DNA of 64,000 nucleotides from NCBI GenBank assembly GCA_013399305.1, contig VXAI01000140.1, positions 128,507-192,506 of the forward strand, given 5' to 3'. The position numbers and the translations under genes are program-made. Positions within the stretch are counted from its first letter, which is position 1. Each line of letters begins with the position of its first letter. This document shows positions 1 through 12,115 of the stretch, piece by piece. Below the pieces are notes generated by a model, which saw only the letters and a program-made list of their open reading frames with translations, did not search any database and was not told the DNA's origin. This stretch comes from Rostratula benghalensis. Taxonomy: Eukaryota > Chordata > Aves > Charadriiformes > Rostratulidae.

Positions 1-777
1 GGACTTTGGACATCCAAGGAGGAGATTTAAATCTCTCCCTGTGGCCCTATAGCAGGAAGGGGAAGCCCTGAGGAAAGTCAGGTAGAGAGTACAACAGCAA
101 GAATAGCTTGAAGAGAGTTCAAAAGAGAGATTAAATTCAATGGGGAGGAGAGAGCATGACTCTGCAAGTAATCACTGAGGGTGGAAGGGCATCTCCTCAA
201 TGGCAGGTATTCTCCTTCATCTGCAGAAGGAGCAGGAGTCCCTTAGTTTTTGCGGCTGGGGACAGAGCCTCAAACAAGGCAGAGAGCAAAAAAAGGCACA
301 AAAATGCAGAGTCCCCACAGGCAGGAGAATGGAAGCTGTTATGAAAAAAGCAGCCTGTCTCCTGTGAATTTTCTTCCTGAAGTCATGACAGCCAAAGACT
401 CCATTTAGTCTAATTAATTTGTTCCACTCTTGAACAATACAATTTCGGTACACGTCTTGCAAGTTGTTACATTTCCAGGCAGATTCATTGCCACCGCAAG
501 AGCAGCCATGGGTTTCCATATTGAGGAACTAAATCCTTAAGCCCCTGGGCCAGCATAGTGACTCTGCTCCCAATCACCTGCTCATCTACAAGACAGGACA
601 GATCCCTCTCACAAAGCCCAGAAACTACCTTTCCCCCCAAGTCACTGAGAAACAACTACCACCTGAGAACAGTTCATGGATGTTAAATCTGATTATCTTG
701 AGAGCTAATCCTGGGAGCAGGTCAAATAAATAGATACTGAGGGAAGTTCAAATTTTTACATGTGCTCTTCCACCCTT
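1..777. other. Non-coding stretch, no gene seen
   Basis: The left edge holds only two overlapping, opposite-strand short frames (156-344 + and 217-519 -) with no domain, no plausible splice context and no start context that favours either one. No repeat family was recognised. Confidence 0.55.
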
Positions 778-1630
778 CACAGAATGATACAGGGTTGGAA
801 GGGTCTCTGGAAATCAGCTAGTCTAACTCTCTGCCAGAGCAGGGTCACTCAGAGCAGGTTACACAGGAATACATCCAGGTGGTGTTCGAATGTCTCCAGA
901 GGAGACTTCACACCTTCTCTGGGCACCCTGTTCCAGGGCTCTGCCACACTCACAGGAAAGACATTTTCCCTTGTGTTCAGATGAGAGTTCCCATGTTCCA
1001 GCTTGTGTTTGTTGTCCCTTGTGCTGTCACCAGGGACCACTGAGAACAATCTGGCCCCATCCACTTGACATCCGCCCTTTAGATGTTGCTCAGGCCCCCT
1101 CTCAGTCTTTTCTTCTCCAGGATGAACAGCCCCAGGTCTCTCAGCCTTTCCTCATTGGAGAGATGGTTATAGTTGCCTAACCATCTTTGTAGCCTTTTGT
1201 TGTACCCTCTCCAGTAGTTCCCTGTTCTTCTTGAATTGGGGACCACAGAGCTGGACACAGTTCTGCACGATTGGCCTCACTAGGGCAGAGCAAAGGGGGA
1301 GGGCGACATCCCTTGACCTGCCGGTCATACTTGATGCACCCCAGAATGCCATTAGCCTTCTTGGCCACAAGGGCACATTGCTGGCTCATGGTCCTCCTGT
1401 TGTCCACCAGGCCCCCCAGTTCTCTCTCTGCAGAGCTGCTCTCTAGCAGGTCAGCCCCAATCTGTACTGGTGCCTGGGATTTTCCTCCCCAGGTGCAGCA
1501 CCCTACACTTGCCCTTGATATCAGGTTCTTTTCCACCGGATTCTCTAGCCTGTCCATGTTTAGCTGTATTGGCAGCACAGCCTTCTGGCATGTCAGCCAC
1601 CCCTCCCAGCTTTGTGTCATTAAAATGGCA
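778..1630 (-). mobile_element. CR1 LINE, 5'-truncated, ORF2 C-terminus plus 3' UTR
   Basis: This is the longest CR1 copy on the minus strand. Read from right to left it starts within the reverse transcriptase, with FNDTKLGGVADMPEGCAA near 1570-1630. It continues with ESSSAERELGGLVDN, MSQQCALVAKKANGILG, SALVRPIVQNCVQL, then RLFSVVPGDSTRDNKHKLEH and NRVPREGVKSPLETFE, and ends at an ORF2-type stop near 849 and a short tail at 778. ORF2 of CR1 encodes the endonuclease and reverse transcriptase for target-primed insertion; only the last quarter is here. The peptide pieces lie in different frames, so there are several frameshifts. The catalytic FADD box reads FND, so an acidic residue has been lost. 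The 5' end stops just before that box, the usual CR1 truncation. The recognition is from family knowledge; there was no database search. Confidence 0.93.
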
Positions 1631-3485
1631 GGAAACACGGTTGTTTCTACAAGCAAGGATACAACTCTCATGGAAGGTGCGCACTGTATCTGCAGTCGTG
1701 GGGTGTGCCTTGAGGAGCACCTGCTAATGGCAAGAGGGACTCTCAGCCACCTCCTAATGAGCCTTCCTCTGCTCCACTTGTCACCAGCTGAGGGTATGGG
1801 GCCCAGGGAGGCTACTCTCCCTCTTTCCTTGGACAAAGCCCTTCATTAAAATTTGGGTGAAGGCAACCCTTGGGTATCTACAGAGTACATGCCATGACTT
1901 GTTAGTAATACTTCCTCGCAACCCAGCCAAGTGAAGCTTAAAGCACTGATTGTTTTGGTTGAGGTTAAGCACAAAATGGTTTGAAGGTTTCTGGTTTTCT
2001 GTTCTAACGGTGCTTAATCAGTGTTATTAAAATGCAAAGGGTTATTTCATGGAGCTTTGGAAGTGAGAGTTGTCATGGATTGTGATTATTGCTGTAGGGC
2101 CTTTGAGGTCAACATGAAGGTCTGTCGCTACGTGAACATGGAGCCACGGGTGGTTCATGTCTCAGAGAGCTTCCAGTGGGAACAGAAAAGGGAGCACAGG
2201 GATGGTGAGAAGATGCCGTCATGGAACAGCGTGCGGCTCTCGAATACCATACAAATTCTTCAGTGAGGGCAGGCAGGGGTGGATGTAGAATGAGCTAGAT
2301 TTTGTGGAAAGAAGATCAGTTCATCTACAAGGGAAAAACAAATAGAAGAGGAGAGGGAAGAAGAAGGGAAGGCATAAAGTGGAGGTGAAGAGAGTTTGCA
2401 ACCAAATAATGTTGGGGAGGGAGAAGGCTGGTCAGAGTTGGAGGGTGTTTCTGGATGTCCAGAAGCCTCTGTCTTAGCAGGGTCTACTGCTGCTCTGTGA
2501 AATTCCTTCTCTGGATTGAGCATTCTGAGGGAGAGGGACCCCATCCAGACCTTGTTGGTTTTAGAGGAGTGGAGTTGTCTCTGGCACTTTTTTTGAATCC
2601 ATTGCGAAGAGGAGGTGAACAGCTTGTCTGGGTGTTGGTATTTCCTTTCCTCCCAATACTCCGCTTGTTTTCTCTATTGTATCTTGTGTCACTCCTGGTA
2701 ATTCTCTCACTTGCTTCCTTTAGGATCTTGGCAGAGTGTGATGGGGCTGAAGTGACATGATTGGGAGCTACTGCTGTCTTGGGCACACCACAAGTGTTCT
2801 GGAACAATTTAAAATAAAGATAAAGCACTCCAAAAGAAGGATGAAACAAAGCATTATAAAATCCATGTTAAAAATCTTTTCCAATGACAAAGTTGTACAA
2901 GGTTTGAGTGACAAGATTCCTTCTTACTGCATAAGTCTCCATTTTATAATTTCATCTTCAGATGGTTGTGATTATTCTCAATCTGTATATTAATGAAGAT
3001 ATATTTTTTAAATTGCATGTGATAAGAATTCCCTCCATAACTGAAGCTATCAATTTTTCTTCATTTTGTTCAAAGATGAATTCATTAGGGAATTTTAGAC
3101 TTTTCCTACCAGACAGGATTGATATCATCTTCTCAGCTTGTCAGCTGCATTATTTTGAAATGCAAACTAAGTTTTATTTTTCTTTAAACAACCAGGTAAA
3201 ATAGAGAAAGACTTGCTAAGATTGGTTAGAGCATCAGCTCTGTAGTGGGAAAATTACACAACTCATGAGATGAGGACTCATAGAAGGAGGATAGCTTGCT
3301 TCACTAGGAGCGTACAAAAAATCCACACAAAAAGTAATGATTCTAAATCTAGAAATTATTTCCTTTGTGAATAAAGTAGCCCTTCTCTTACCACTTATTT
3401 TCCTCCTGTCTGGGGCTTGCAGAGATCTTCAGAAGTGTGTGGAGACAGGACCTACGGGATCACATCCCTAATACTGCCCCAACCC
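1631..3485. other. Non-coding stretch, no gene seen
   Basis: Frames at 2021-2266 (+), 2455-2760 (+) and 2484-2849 (-) overlap or lie antisense to each other and show no domain. From about 2800 the sequence becomes AT-rich. The segment 1631-1860 directly beyond the truncated CR1 does not continue that element. Confidence 0.5.
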
Positions 3486-3565
3486 ACAGCTGAGGTTCAG
3501 TACATAAAAAATAAGTGACTTTTCTGGAGTCACCCAGAGGTAACGCGTCCTTGCAGCAGTAGGAA
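3486..3565 (+). repeat. MIR-like SINE relic
   Basis: The order of words follows the MIR core: cagctgaggttcagtacat, aataagtgactttt, then gagtcacccagaggtaacg. These correspond to the MIR segments ctgaggctcagag, gttaagtgacttgcc and aggtcacacagctagtaag. MIR is an ancient tRNA-derived SINE mobilised by L2. Divergence is high, so the call rests on word order and not on identity. Confidence 0.5.
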
Positions 3566-3893
3566 AAAAGGATGATGGCTTCACAAAATTGCCAGCACCT
3601 TGCTCAGAGTCATGGCAACAAATAGAGAGCGATAAAGGGTAGAGACTGGATTTTACCTTATGTTCAAGCAATGAAGTGGAAACCTCCAGGCTCTGCTCAT
3701 GAAATAAAGTACAGGGGCTCTCAGGGTGGGTTGTTTTTCCCCTGAAGAAAGACAGTACCATGAAGCAACCCTTACAAAGTGCCCTGAACTGTAAAGTAAG
3801 TGAAACAAATCAAGGTTATACTTAAGAAAAAAGAAGAAGGTGCTGACTGAGTCCAAAAGAAAGTAACACTTCTAAACCTAAAAATTAGAAACA

Positions 3894-3906
3894 CCCCCCC
3901 CCCCCC
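3894..3906. repeat. Poly-C tract (13 C)
   Basis: This is an uninterrupted run of 13 cytosines, followed two bases on by further C-rich sequence. Its length may be unreliable in an assembly. Confidence 0.9.
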
Positions 3907-4645
3907 AAGTTCCAGAAAGAACCCCTCCCCAAACATGCACACACAAGAAATCAAGGTTGCCAGTCTTTGGTATTTCAGAATCATAGAACAGCCACCCAGA
4001 AATCATGAGATAAGCTGAGAAAGAGTGATATACGAAAAATAATCTACTTTAAAAGCTTTTTATATGCTTTCATGGATGTGACACTCTCTAATGGCCACAT
4101 TTTCATGGTCTTTTCCATTGCCACAAGGAAGGGAAAACTGAGGGGTTTTTTTGAACACATACCTCCAGAAATTGTGAGATCAATGGAAATACAAAAGCAA
4201 ATGCAAAATATCAACTATCAGAGATTCATGTTTAAAAAGAAGGATGAACTGACGATGAGGACAGAAGGTCAGTTCATTAGGGAACTTCTGATATAAAAGG
4301 TAAGAAGTTTTTCTCAAGAAAGGCAGAAGAATAACAGCTTACATTAAATTATATATTAGTTTGGTTATTAAAACGAGATGCCCTTATTTAAGAAGTGCTT
4401 AAACTATATAAATGGTTAATCACACAGCTTTCCTCACACACACAAGCACCATTAATTCCTTACCACCACTTCTGCTTTATGCCTGGTATCATTACCACTG
4501 GGGTAAATATCACCCCAGCCAAAACCCTCTCATTCACTACATACCACAAAGGGCTTGGACATGCAAAAGAGCTTTTCGTCTCTGCAGCCACCTAGAACTG
4601 AAAAAAACTCAGTGCAAACCTAAAGCAAAAAATGGGCTGGAAGAC
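3907..4645. other. Non-coding stretch, no gene seen
   Basis: The 74-codon frame at 4072-4296 (+) is lysine-rich and AT-driven, with no recognisable domain and no acceptor-like tract upstream. The remainder is unremarkable. Confidence 0.5.
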
Positions 4646-5090
4646 AGGCCACAAAGATGATCAGAGGGCTGGAGCCCCTCTGCTGTGAGGACAGGATGAC
4701 AGAGTTGGATGTGTTCAGCCTGGAGAAGAGAAGTCTCTAAGGAGACTTTATAGAGGCCTTTTAGTATCCAAAGTGGCCTACATGGAAGTTAGGGAGGTAC
4801 TTTTCACAAAGACATGGACTAACAGGATGAAGGGTAATCGCTTCAAACTGGAAGAGGGGAGAGTTAGATGAGATATAAGGAAGAATTTTTTCACTGTGAG
4901 GGTGGTGAAACACTGGCCCAGGTTGCCCAGAGAAGCTGTGGCTGCCCCATCCCTGGAGGTGTTCAAGGCCAGGCTGGATGGGGCATTGAGCAACATGGTC
5001 TAGTGGGAAATGTCCCTGCCCAGGGTAGGGGAGTGGGACTTGATAATCCTTAAAGTGCCTTCCAACTCGAACCGTTCTATGATTCTGTAA
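4646..5090 (+). mobile_element. CR1 LINE fragment, 3' end
   Basis: The copy opens with the ORF2 segment for KMIRGLEPLC-like residues (aaagatgatcagagggctgg) and continues through ttcagcctggagaagagaag and aaactggaagaggggag. It then runs through the block gctgtggctgccccatccct to the tail accgttctatgattctgtaa. The order and strand match the other plus-strand copies. Small deletions near 4790-4810 break the frame. It is a dead 5'-truncated copy. Confidence 0.93.
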
Positions 5091-5369
5091 CCCTAGACCT
5101 TTTTCCATAAGCAGGCCACTAACTAGGCAACAGGGGTCATGATGTACAAGGGGAAGAAAAAGTGCCACCTAGCACTGCATGGGCTGGTGCTAATGAACAG
5201 GACTAGTCCCTGCAATCAATCCATATCTGAAGACTGCACCTCTGAATAAGAATGTTTTAGGGATATGAGGGTGTTAATGGGATACAGCCTTGATGATTTA
5301 AGACATTGAGGGCCTCCTTTGAGCTAAGTGTCCCTACCTTGGCAGAGAGAAGATAGTATGCTAGAAATA
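5091..5369. other. Spacer between CR1 and MIR-like relic
   Basis: Nothing recognisable. A minus-strand 77-codon frame (5257-5490) extends across the MIR-like words and is taken as chance. Confidence 0.5.
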
Positions 5370-5450
5370 TTAGAACTAGCAAACTCCCTGGAGATACATA
5401 GGTACAAGTAAGAACAGAATTTGAATCCCTGTGTTCAGGATAAGTCGTCA
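5370..5450 (+). repeat. MIR-like SINE relic
   Basis: The words actagcaaactccctgg, agatacataggtac and agaacagaatttgaatccc occur in the order of the MIR segments for the 'agtcacatagctagtaagtg' and 'cagaatttgaacccaggtct' parts. Only this central and 3' part is recognisable. Confidence 0.48.
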
Positions 5451-6524
5451 AACAGATCTTCCTAAACAGCAGCCAAATATATATCCACATCTACTGCTGT
5501 AGGTGTTAATGGAACAGCTCCCAAATATGAATGCTGAAATAACATCCTGATCTTCTGTAACCAGAGCTAAGAGGATTTGCCATTGATATACCAGCTCTGA
5601 GCTGGATTTACTTCAAAATTCTCAAAGGCCCCTGCAATGGCATAAAGCACGTTTTTGTGTCGAAGGAATCCAGATGAGCACTCCACATGGGGCACAGGGT
5701 GATACGTAATGAATTCCACATTCTGGTTTTGTCCCCAGAGAAGGCTCCCACAGATGCCGCAATGGAACAAGAGGTTTATTGAACAGGACAATGCAAGAGG
5801 AAATCTATTTTACAACTTTAAGCAAGCTTCTGTCCAAAGAGGATGAGCATAAATTGTTGTTGAAAAGAAAACTAATGTAAGCAAAATGGCCTAAATGTAA
5901 AAGGAATAAAATTCCTTTTTCTCTAGTTCTTAAAAAAACCCCACGTATTTGTTGCATGCGTGCACTTATCCCTACACTCATATATATATAGCATGTGGGT
6001 ACAGATATGTATAAGCACTCTCCAAACACAAAGGAGCTAAAAACAACATAATCCTGTCTTCTGGAAGTTCTTGGTCCGGAAACAGTAATTAGATCATTCT
6101 ATATTTGAATGTAGTACAGTTAATCAGAGCTTTCCCAGGGGCATTTTAGAATTAGGAGGAACACTATTAAGGAATACAAATGTTTTATTTCCTAAACTGC
6201 CAATAAAAGGACACAATCAACTTTTTAAAATAAAAAAAAAAGTAATGGAAATAGGTTGCTTAAAAGAAAAATTCAGACCAATTCACTCCGGTGTCATGAA
6301 CCTAAATAGGATGTCGTTGTGCCAGGGAATTAATTGGATTGTAAATAAAAGTGAAACTGATCAGTAAGTTTTTATTGCTTGTGATGAGTGAAATGCAAGG
6401 AGTGTACAAAGAGCATAAATGATGAAAGTCGAATTTGTTCTGAAAAATTCTTTCAGTTTGAATAATCTGCAGGGTATTAATGCCACTGGTAAGAATTTTT
6501 ATTATAAACATATGAGGACAGTGT
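5451..6524. other. AT-rich non-coding stretch
   Basis: There is a short TA run near 5981-5990 and an A run at 6231-6241. Frames up to 90 codons on the minus strand (6302-6574) have no domain. No gene or repeat family was assigned. Confidence 0.5.
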
Positions 6525-6645
6525 GAATCAGGAATAGTTCTATTGAAATGAATGGGATTGCACCAAGGGAACATTTTTGAGGGCTGCAGAATGGAAACTA
6601 ACAGAAATCTACATACCCTTTTGGTAAGAGCAGAATCAGGCCCAT
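6525..6645 (+). repeat. Ancient amniote interspersed repeat, family unnamed
   Basis: The words gaatcaggaatagttctatt, gaaatgaatgggattgcacc and taagagcagaatcaggccc match, in order, a repeat I know from bird, turtle and crocodile sequence of the form aggagtaactccattgaag / tcaatggagttacaccagtg / gagagcagaatcaggccc. I do not know its library name for certain. Confidence 0.55.
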
Positions 6646-7043
6646 GGATTTTGTTGTGTTTTTCCTCCTTGCTCTGTAGCTGTTTCTGTGCTTTTATAGC
6701 ACAGAAGCCTTCTTCTCAAGCAGCAGGCCCTCTAGATTTACATCTGGGTGCTCATGTCTTGACTGTGGTGACAATATCCTTTTTAACTAAAACAAACACA
6801 GCTACCAACAAAGCCAGTAAACTTGCTGGAATGCAGGACTCACGGAACTGAAGAATGCCAAAGAAATGCAGAATAATACAATCCCAACCCTTTCCAAGAG
6901 GTGACGAGGGTGACATAAGGACATTCTGAGATGTGAGGAACTGGAGGCAAGGTCTCCTGAGGAAGGCACATGAAAGTCAAGAATCACAAAACAGGAGAGC
7001 CAGAGCAAGAATTTATATCCTCATTTTGTATTTTGACCAGGTG

Positions 7044-7336
7044 TCAAGAGGATGGTGTCAGGCTCTTCTCAGTGGTGCCTGCTGACAGGAGAAGGGGCAA
7101 TGGACACAATCTGGAACACAGGAAGTTCCATCTGAACATGTGGAAAAACTTCTTCACTTTGAAGGTGGGAGAGCCCCGAAAGACGCTGCTCAGAAAGGTG
7201 GTGGAGTCTCCTTCTTTGGAGACATTCAAACCCTGCCTGGATGCATGCCTGTACCACCCTGCTCTGGCACGGGGGTTGTACAAGATGATCCCCAAAGGTC
7301 CCTTCAAAGCCCTCCAGTTCTGTGATTCTGTGATTT
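7044..7336 (+). mobile_element. CR1 LINE fragment, ORF2 C-terminus and tail
   Basis: An open stretch encodes the CR1 ORF2 end: [20 protein letters not shown], then [20 protein letters not shown] and, after small indels, [20 protein letters not shown]. The tail is ccagttctgtgattctgtga. The open frame runs on from 6970, but its first 24 codons are unrelated to CR1. The copy belongs to the same 3' group as the one at 62163, with a gatgatccccaaaggtccct block instead of the gctgtggctgcccc type. Confidence 0.93.
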
Positions 7337-8289
7337 TTCAAGAGGCAGAAGAGAACAAATGCTCAGGAGGACTACTGAAATGGCCAGCATGATGAAGATC
7401 ATACCTGATGAATGGAAGTGAAGGCTGATACACACTTCTCCTCAGCTGCCCATACTAACCATGAGACAGAAAAAAACCCTGCCAGCTTCAGATGCTAAAG
7501 AACAGAGGGAGAAGCCCTGAGGGATTAGTCTCCTAACTCAGCAACACTAGTTAGATGATGTAAATACAGACTCTCCTCTCTTCTTGCATCTCTGTTATCT
7601 AGAGATTGAAAAGGGCTCATGCAACCCACGGGTAGTATTATGAATACTTAAGACAGATCAATTTAAGTTAGCTTGTGTACAGCTACAGAACAACACTGTA
7701 CAATAAAAGTAGGACTGCTATCTGAAATGTGCTGGGGAAAAACATCAGGGAAAGAGAATACCTTCTCATAGTAATGGGTAACAGTAGTACAAAGCTATGG
7801 TTTTATTTAGGCTGGAACAACCACCAAACTTGTGACTAGCAAGGGGTTCCTATCTTGGGATGATCCTCTAAGAGAAGCCATGGCCAGCTAACTTGAAGAT
7901 GGCATCACATAATATATTAATACATTTCCAGGACAGTAGAAGGGGATCCGTCTTACTGAGCTCAATGTCTCTCATTGCCCAGTGCTCCTCAGAGCTTCCT
8001 TGATGGGGACCAGCATGGCTTGTCTCCCTCTCCTGCTGCAGTCCTGGGCTACCAGGGGGCAGCTGCACATGGTCCATGTTAAGTCCTTCCTGTACAGCCA
8101 AAAAAGGATTTGGAAGATCCGGAATAGTGTGTTTCTAGAACTAAAACTTTATTCATTTATCCTGCCGTCTTAGAGGGTGAAATAGCTCAAGGAAAAGCAA
8201 AGCAGAAACTGAGAAAGAGCCCATGTGCAAAGGAGACGGACTCCTGTAGAATAACACAGCATACTAATTCATTCTGATATTGCTATTTA
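7337..8289. other. Non-coding stretch, no gene seen
   Basis: Overlapping opposite frames at 7868-8101 (-) and 7982-8173 (+) share the same bases. Neither has homology I recognise. Confidence 0.5.
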
Positions 8290-8720
8290 GTACCTGCAAA
8301 GTCTACCATTATGCATTATTAAATTCATGTATTATTGAATCACAATCCTTGTTGCCTGGTAAGAAATGTGGATGATTTCTTAGCTTAAATTAAAGCACTG
8401 CTTCCCTTATTTGAATAAAACTGCATTACTGGCTGCCTCGCATGGTAATCAGAAAACTGCATTAGGCAGGTAGTACTGTATGAATTAAAAAATAATGAAA
8501 CAAGACTTTTCAGTCAGACATTGTTCCCTTGCCTGCTTTTCATGACAGCAGATTTCATCCTTTGAGTTGATAAGACAACAGCAAATGAAGATAATAACAT
8601 GAGAGCAAAATCATTCATTCTAATAGGCTCCACCTGTGCAGACTTCAGCTCATTTACATGACTGCAGAAAAATTAGAAATCATGCAGCAATTAGTCTCCT
8701 CTAGATTATGCAGTGTGTCA
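8290..8720. promoter_or_regulatory. Candidate conserved non-coding or enhancer-like segment
   Basis: This repeat-free AT-rich segment has many short words typical of transcription factor sites: a GATA-type gttgataag at about 8567, an E-box cacctg at about 8631, and several TAAT/ATTA homeodomain cores (8317, 8388, 8689). It also has a POU-like tcatttacatgact at about 8650. There is no direct proof of conservation. This is a composition-based suggestion only. Confidence 0.2.
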
Positions 8721-9855
8721 ACTGATACCACTCTGGAGAGCACTAGTGCTAAAATGGTTTCAAAAGATAAATCTACTAGCCTGTGCAAACATTTTTAATT
8801 ACCTGGAAAACTGGATTGCCTGTTTAGAAATCTCTGCTGTAAACCAGGCTGCCCACACAGCTCTGGAATCAAATGTCACCAAATTCAAATGTTTATATAA
8901 CTGACTTTTATAATGTTTGATGCTTTGGTGAAACAGAACCATGTATTTGCTTTTGCTGCTTTGCAGTTGAAGGAACATCTCTTTAGAGGGAGGTAATGCA
9001 ATTGTGGTAAAAGGAATTTTTCTTTCTCTTTTTGTGTTAGCAGGTATTGATCCCTTTAGTCTCAGATCTCATCATCCACTCTGGCCATCCATTGTGAAGC
9101 AATGATCATTCGCAGCACTGAGCAAATCCACCAGCAGCTATTTACAGGATAAAAATTAAGGGCTGCATTGTAAACACTGTACTTCACCTAAGAGGCCCAG
9201 TAAAGTCAATTTAACTGCTCATGTGTAGCTGTTCAATCCTTGCAAGTAAGCAGCTCACAATCTGGGCTTCAATTCTTCACCAGAGTTGGCATATGCTCTG
9301 GTGGAACACAAACCAGTTCTACAGAATTGCACCCAGTGGTGTTCTGGGCCCCTCTCACTAAGCATGTGCTAGCAACACTTTACTTTAACAGGCGATTTAA
9401 AAACAATGGCTTAAAAGCATCTGTTGAAATTTGAAAATGGCGCTTCTATATGGTACATATAAATTTCTCACATAGAAAAAACTCTTAGCATAATGGAAGA
9501 GGCAGAGAACAATGAAAGCACCGTAGAGACTTCAAGAGCTACAGAGTTGAATTCAGAGCCAGGTCCTTTCTGTTTATTCGACTAATTCTCTCAAGAACTC
9601 CAAAGCAAGGAAATGCCTAACTGTGAAGCTTCCAACATCTAGGACTGCTCCTAGGTTCATATTCCCTACCTGATATTTCCACAGGGTGCAACAATACAGC
9701 TTTATAATCTGAACTGGATTAACTAATGGAGGGTCACCTGAATGACACAGTCACAGCTTTGGTTACAAAAACTGTTCCTGCAGGCTGAGTTTAGATGCAG
9801 GATCTACACCTTGAAGGCTTTTCTTTCCCTCATTGAAATACTGCATATGTCTTCT
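8721..9855. other. Non-coding stretch with a possible old repeat word
   Basis: No gene was recognised. Around 9145-9190 the words gcccagtaaagtcaatttaa and ctgctcatgtgtag resemble the 'agtgaagtcaatggaactactcatgtg' repeat words seen elsewhere in this window, but the match is too short to call. Confidence 0.4.
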
Positions 9856-10123
9856 CATAGAATCACAGAATGGTTTGGATTGGAAGGGACCTTCAAGATC
9901 ATCTAGTCCAACCCCCTGCCACGGGCAGGTGCACCTCCCACCAGACCAGGTTGCTCAAAGCCCCATCCAGCCTGGCCTTGAACACCTCCAGGGATGGGGC
10001 AGCCACAGCTTCTCTGGGCAACCTGGGCCAGTGTCCCATCACCCTCACATCAAAGAATTTCTTCCTGAGATCTCATCTAAATCTCCCCTCTTTCATGTTT
10101 AAAACCATTATCCCATGTTGCAC
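9856..10123 (-). mobile_element. CR1 LINE fragment, 3' end
   Basis: This is the reverse complement of a CR1 3' end: catagaatcacagaatggtt at the element terminus, then ggaagggaccttcaagatca, accaggttgctcaaagcccc and ccagggatggggcagccaca. It ends at tcccctctttcatgtttaaa. It is one of the better preserved short copies and contains no internal gap that I can see. Confidence 0.94.
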
Positions 10124-10789
10124 AGAATAAATTCTACAGTTTAGGAAATTGGCGTCAGTAAGGGTGACCCTGACCTCCACAGCTCAGTTCTGAGGTGCCA
10201 CCAGGTTTGCATTAGTCTCAATTCAGGACCCCTGAATTATGTCCTTTTAGTTATCAAGATGTCTTATTACAGCTTTTGCAGTTTTGAAACTCTTAGCTGA
10301 GTATCTTCACATTTCCAGTCATAAATTAAGGTCTTTCTGAGTTGGATTATGTCTTTTGGTCACCCCTGTGTAGTGTGTGTACCATGGGGGCACAGCCCCC
10401 AAAAGCCCCAGACATTCTTCAGAGATGGCAGGGGCACCTGAGAGCTGCTGTGCTATGATGGGGCTCAGCTGAACCGTGGAACTCCTTGCCACAGGATGAC
10501 ACCAATACTAGAAAAGATTGTATGAACTCTGTGGGGTGATACCTGCGAGGGGGTCACTGCTTTCCTTACTCCTATATTTCTGCTCCCTTCTTGCTACCAG
10601 AACTAAAACCTTGCTTCTGTGCAACTTCATGAGCAGTTGAGCAGTGAAAGACAGCTTTTTCCATTTCTCCTTCTACCCTGCACACTGCTCATACAGAGAA
10701 AGGACCCAACATCTGGCTAAATTGCACACAGACATGGGGCGATTCCTCTCAGTCCATCCCTTATGTGGAATTGGATGGCAAAGGTTTCA
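10124..10789. other. Non-coding stretch, no gene seen
   Basis: The sequence is mixed composition, with a GC-richer part at 10385-10500 (gcacagcccccaaaagcccc). The 63-codon plus frame at 10644-10835 runs into the next CR1. Confidence 0.5.
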
Positions 10790-11266
10790 GAGGAGGCCAC
10801 AAAAGTGCTCCAAGAGCTGTAGCCTTTTGCTGTGAGGACAGGCTGAGAGTTCAGGATGTTCAGCCTGGAGAAGAGAAGGCTCTGGGGAGGGCTTAGAGCC
10901 CCTTTTGGCCCCTAAAGGGACTCCAGGAAGGCTTTTAGTATCTGAAGTATATATATTTCCCTACAAGAAAGCCAGGAAGAACCAGGGGCATGTAGCAATG
11001 GGACGAGGGCTATCAGCTTCAAATTGAAAGAGGGGAGATTTAGATGAGATATCAGGAAATTTTTTTTTGCTGTGAAGGTGATGAGACACTGGCCGAGGTT
11101 GCCCAGATGCTGGGGTTGCCCCATCCCTGGAGGTGTTCAAGGCCAGGCTGGAGGGTGCTTTGAGCAACCTGGTCTGGTGGGAGGTGGACCTGCCCATGGC
11201 AGGGGGTTGGAACCAGATGATCTTGAAGGTCCCCTTCAACCCAAGCCATTCTGTGATTCTATGATT
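10790..11266 (+). mobile_element. CR1 LINE fragment, 3' end
   Basis: It begins at gaggaggccacaaaagtgct, passes gttcagcctggagaagagaa and the duplicated-looking agggcttagagccccttttg, then gaggtgttcaaggccaggct, and ends at ccattctgtgattctatgat. The frame is broken by indels and a short deletion around 11100-11115 (the 'cagagaagc' part is missing). Confidence 0.94.
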
Positions 11267-12100
11267 ACAACCCTCACTGAGGCATTAGTCCAGATAACTC
11301 TGTCACAAATCTTGGGGAAAGCATTTTCATCACTGCAGCCTTTACACTGATCTCTGCTCTGTACAGACTCATACTGAGTTTGGCCACTCTTCTGGTATAG
11401 TTTTGGGTGGCCAGGAAGCTGCTCATCCATGAAGTGTCATCATGCACAGCTTTGCTGCTGCTTTTTTATTTTAATGTAAATGTAACACAATTTAATAATT
11501 TTGAGGCTGTTACATGTGCTTTGGATAGAAGTGATATTAGGCACAGAGCAGCACTGCGGAGGAAAGTGATGTGAGGAGAGGGCCTTTTGGATACACAGGG
11601 AAAGCTGGAGAGCCAGAATACAACCACCCTCCTTGAGATGTGGCGAGAATGCAGGAGAGCGACTCTGAATGTGCTGCGTGGAGACGTGCGTCCAGGCACC
11701 TACCCTACAGCAAGTCCATTCAGTCAAGCTTTAATAGGAGGGACTGGCAAGGAGATCCTCCTAACAGCCTTAATTTATTCCTTGATGATGCCACAGTTGG
11801 TGGTACTGACCAGGATTCAAATATAAAAGAGAATTTATGGAGAAATTTATGAGTTTAATGGAGAAATCTGTTAAGAGCCTTGAAAGCCCTTACATAGCTA
11901 ACGAGGTGTTTTAAGTCCCCTAGCAAATTCTACACTCGCCTGATGAGGTTCAAGTTTCACAGCATAACCAGACAGCGAGGGGAAAGAATGACAGTATATG
12001 TGGCAGAGCCTGAACACTGACCATGGGCTGCTCATTTGGAAACATCCTGGAAGATACGTTATGAGGCATGTTCATCCGTCATTACTAATTACTGAAGGCA
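11267..12100. other. Non-coding stretch, no gene seen
   Basis: Two overlapping plus frames (11587-11826, 11640-11852) and two minus frames (11440-11727, 11466-11699) cover the same bases. None has a domain. Confidence 0.5.
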
Positions 12101-12115
12101 AAGAATTAACTGGGT

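Noticed and set aside
1177..1836. 219-codon minus frame as a host gene
   Set aside because: It contains CR1 ORF2 peptides in a shifted frame (MSQQCALVAKKANGILG), so it is element-derived.
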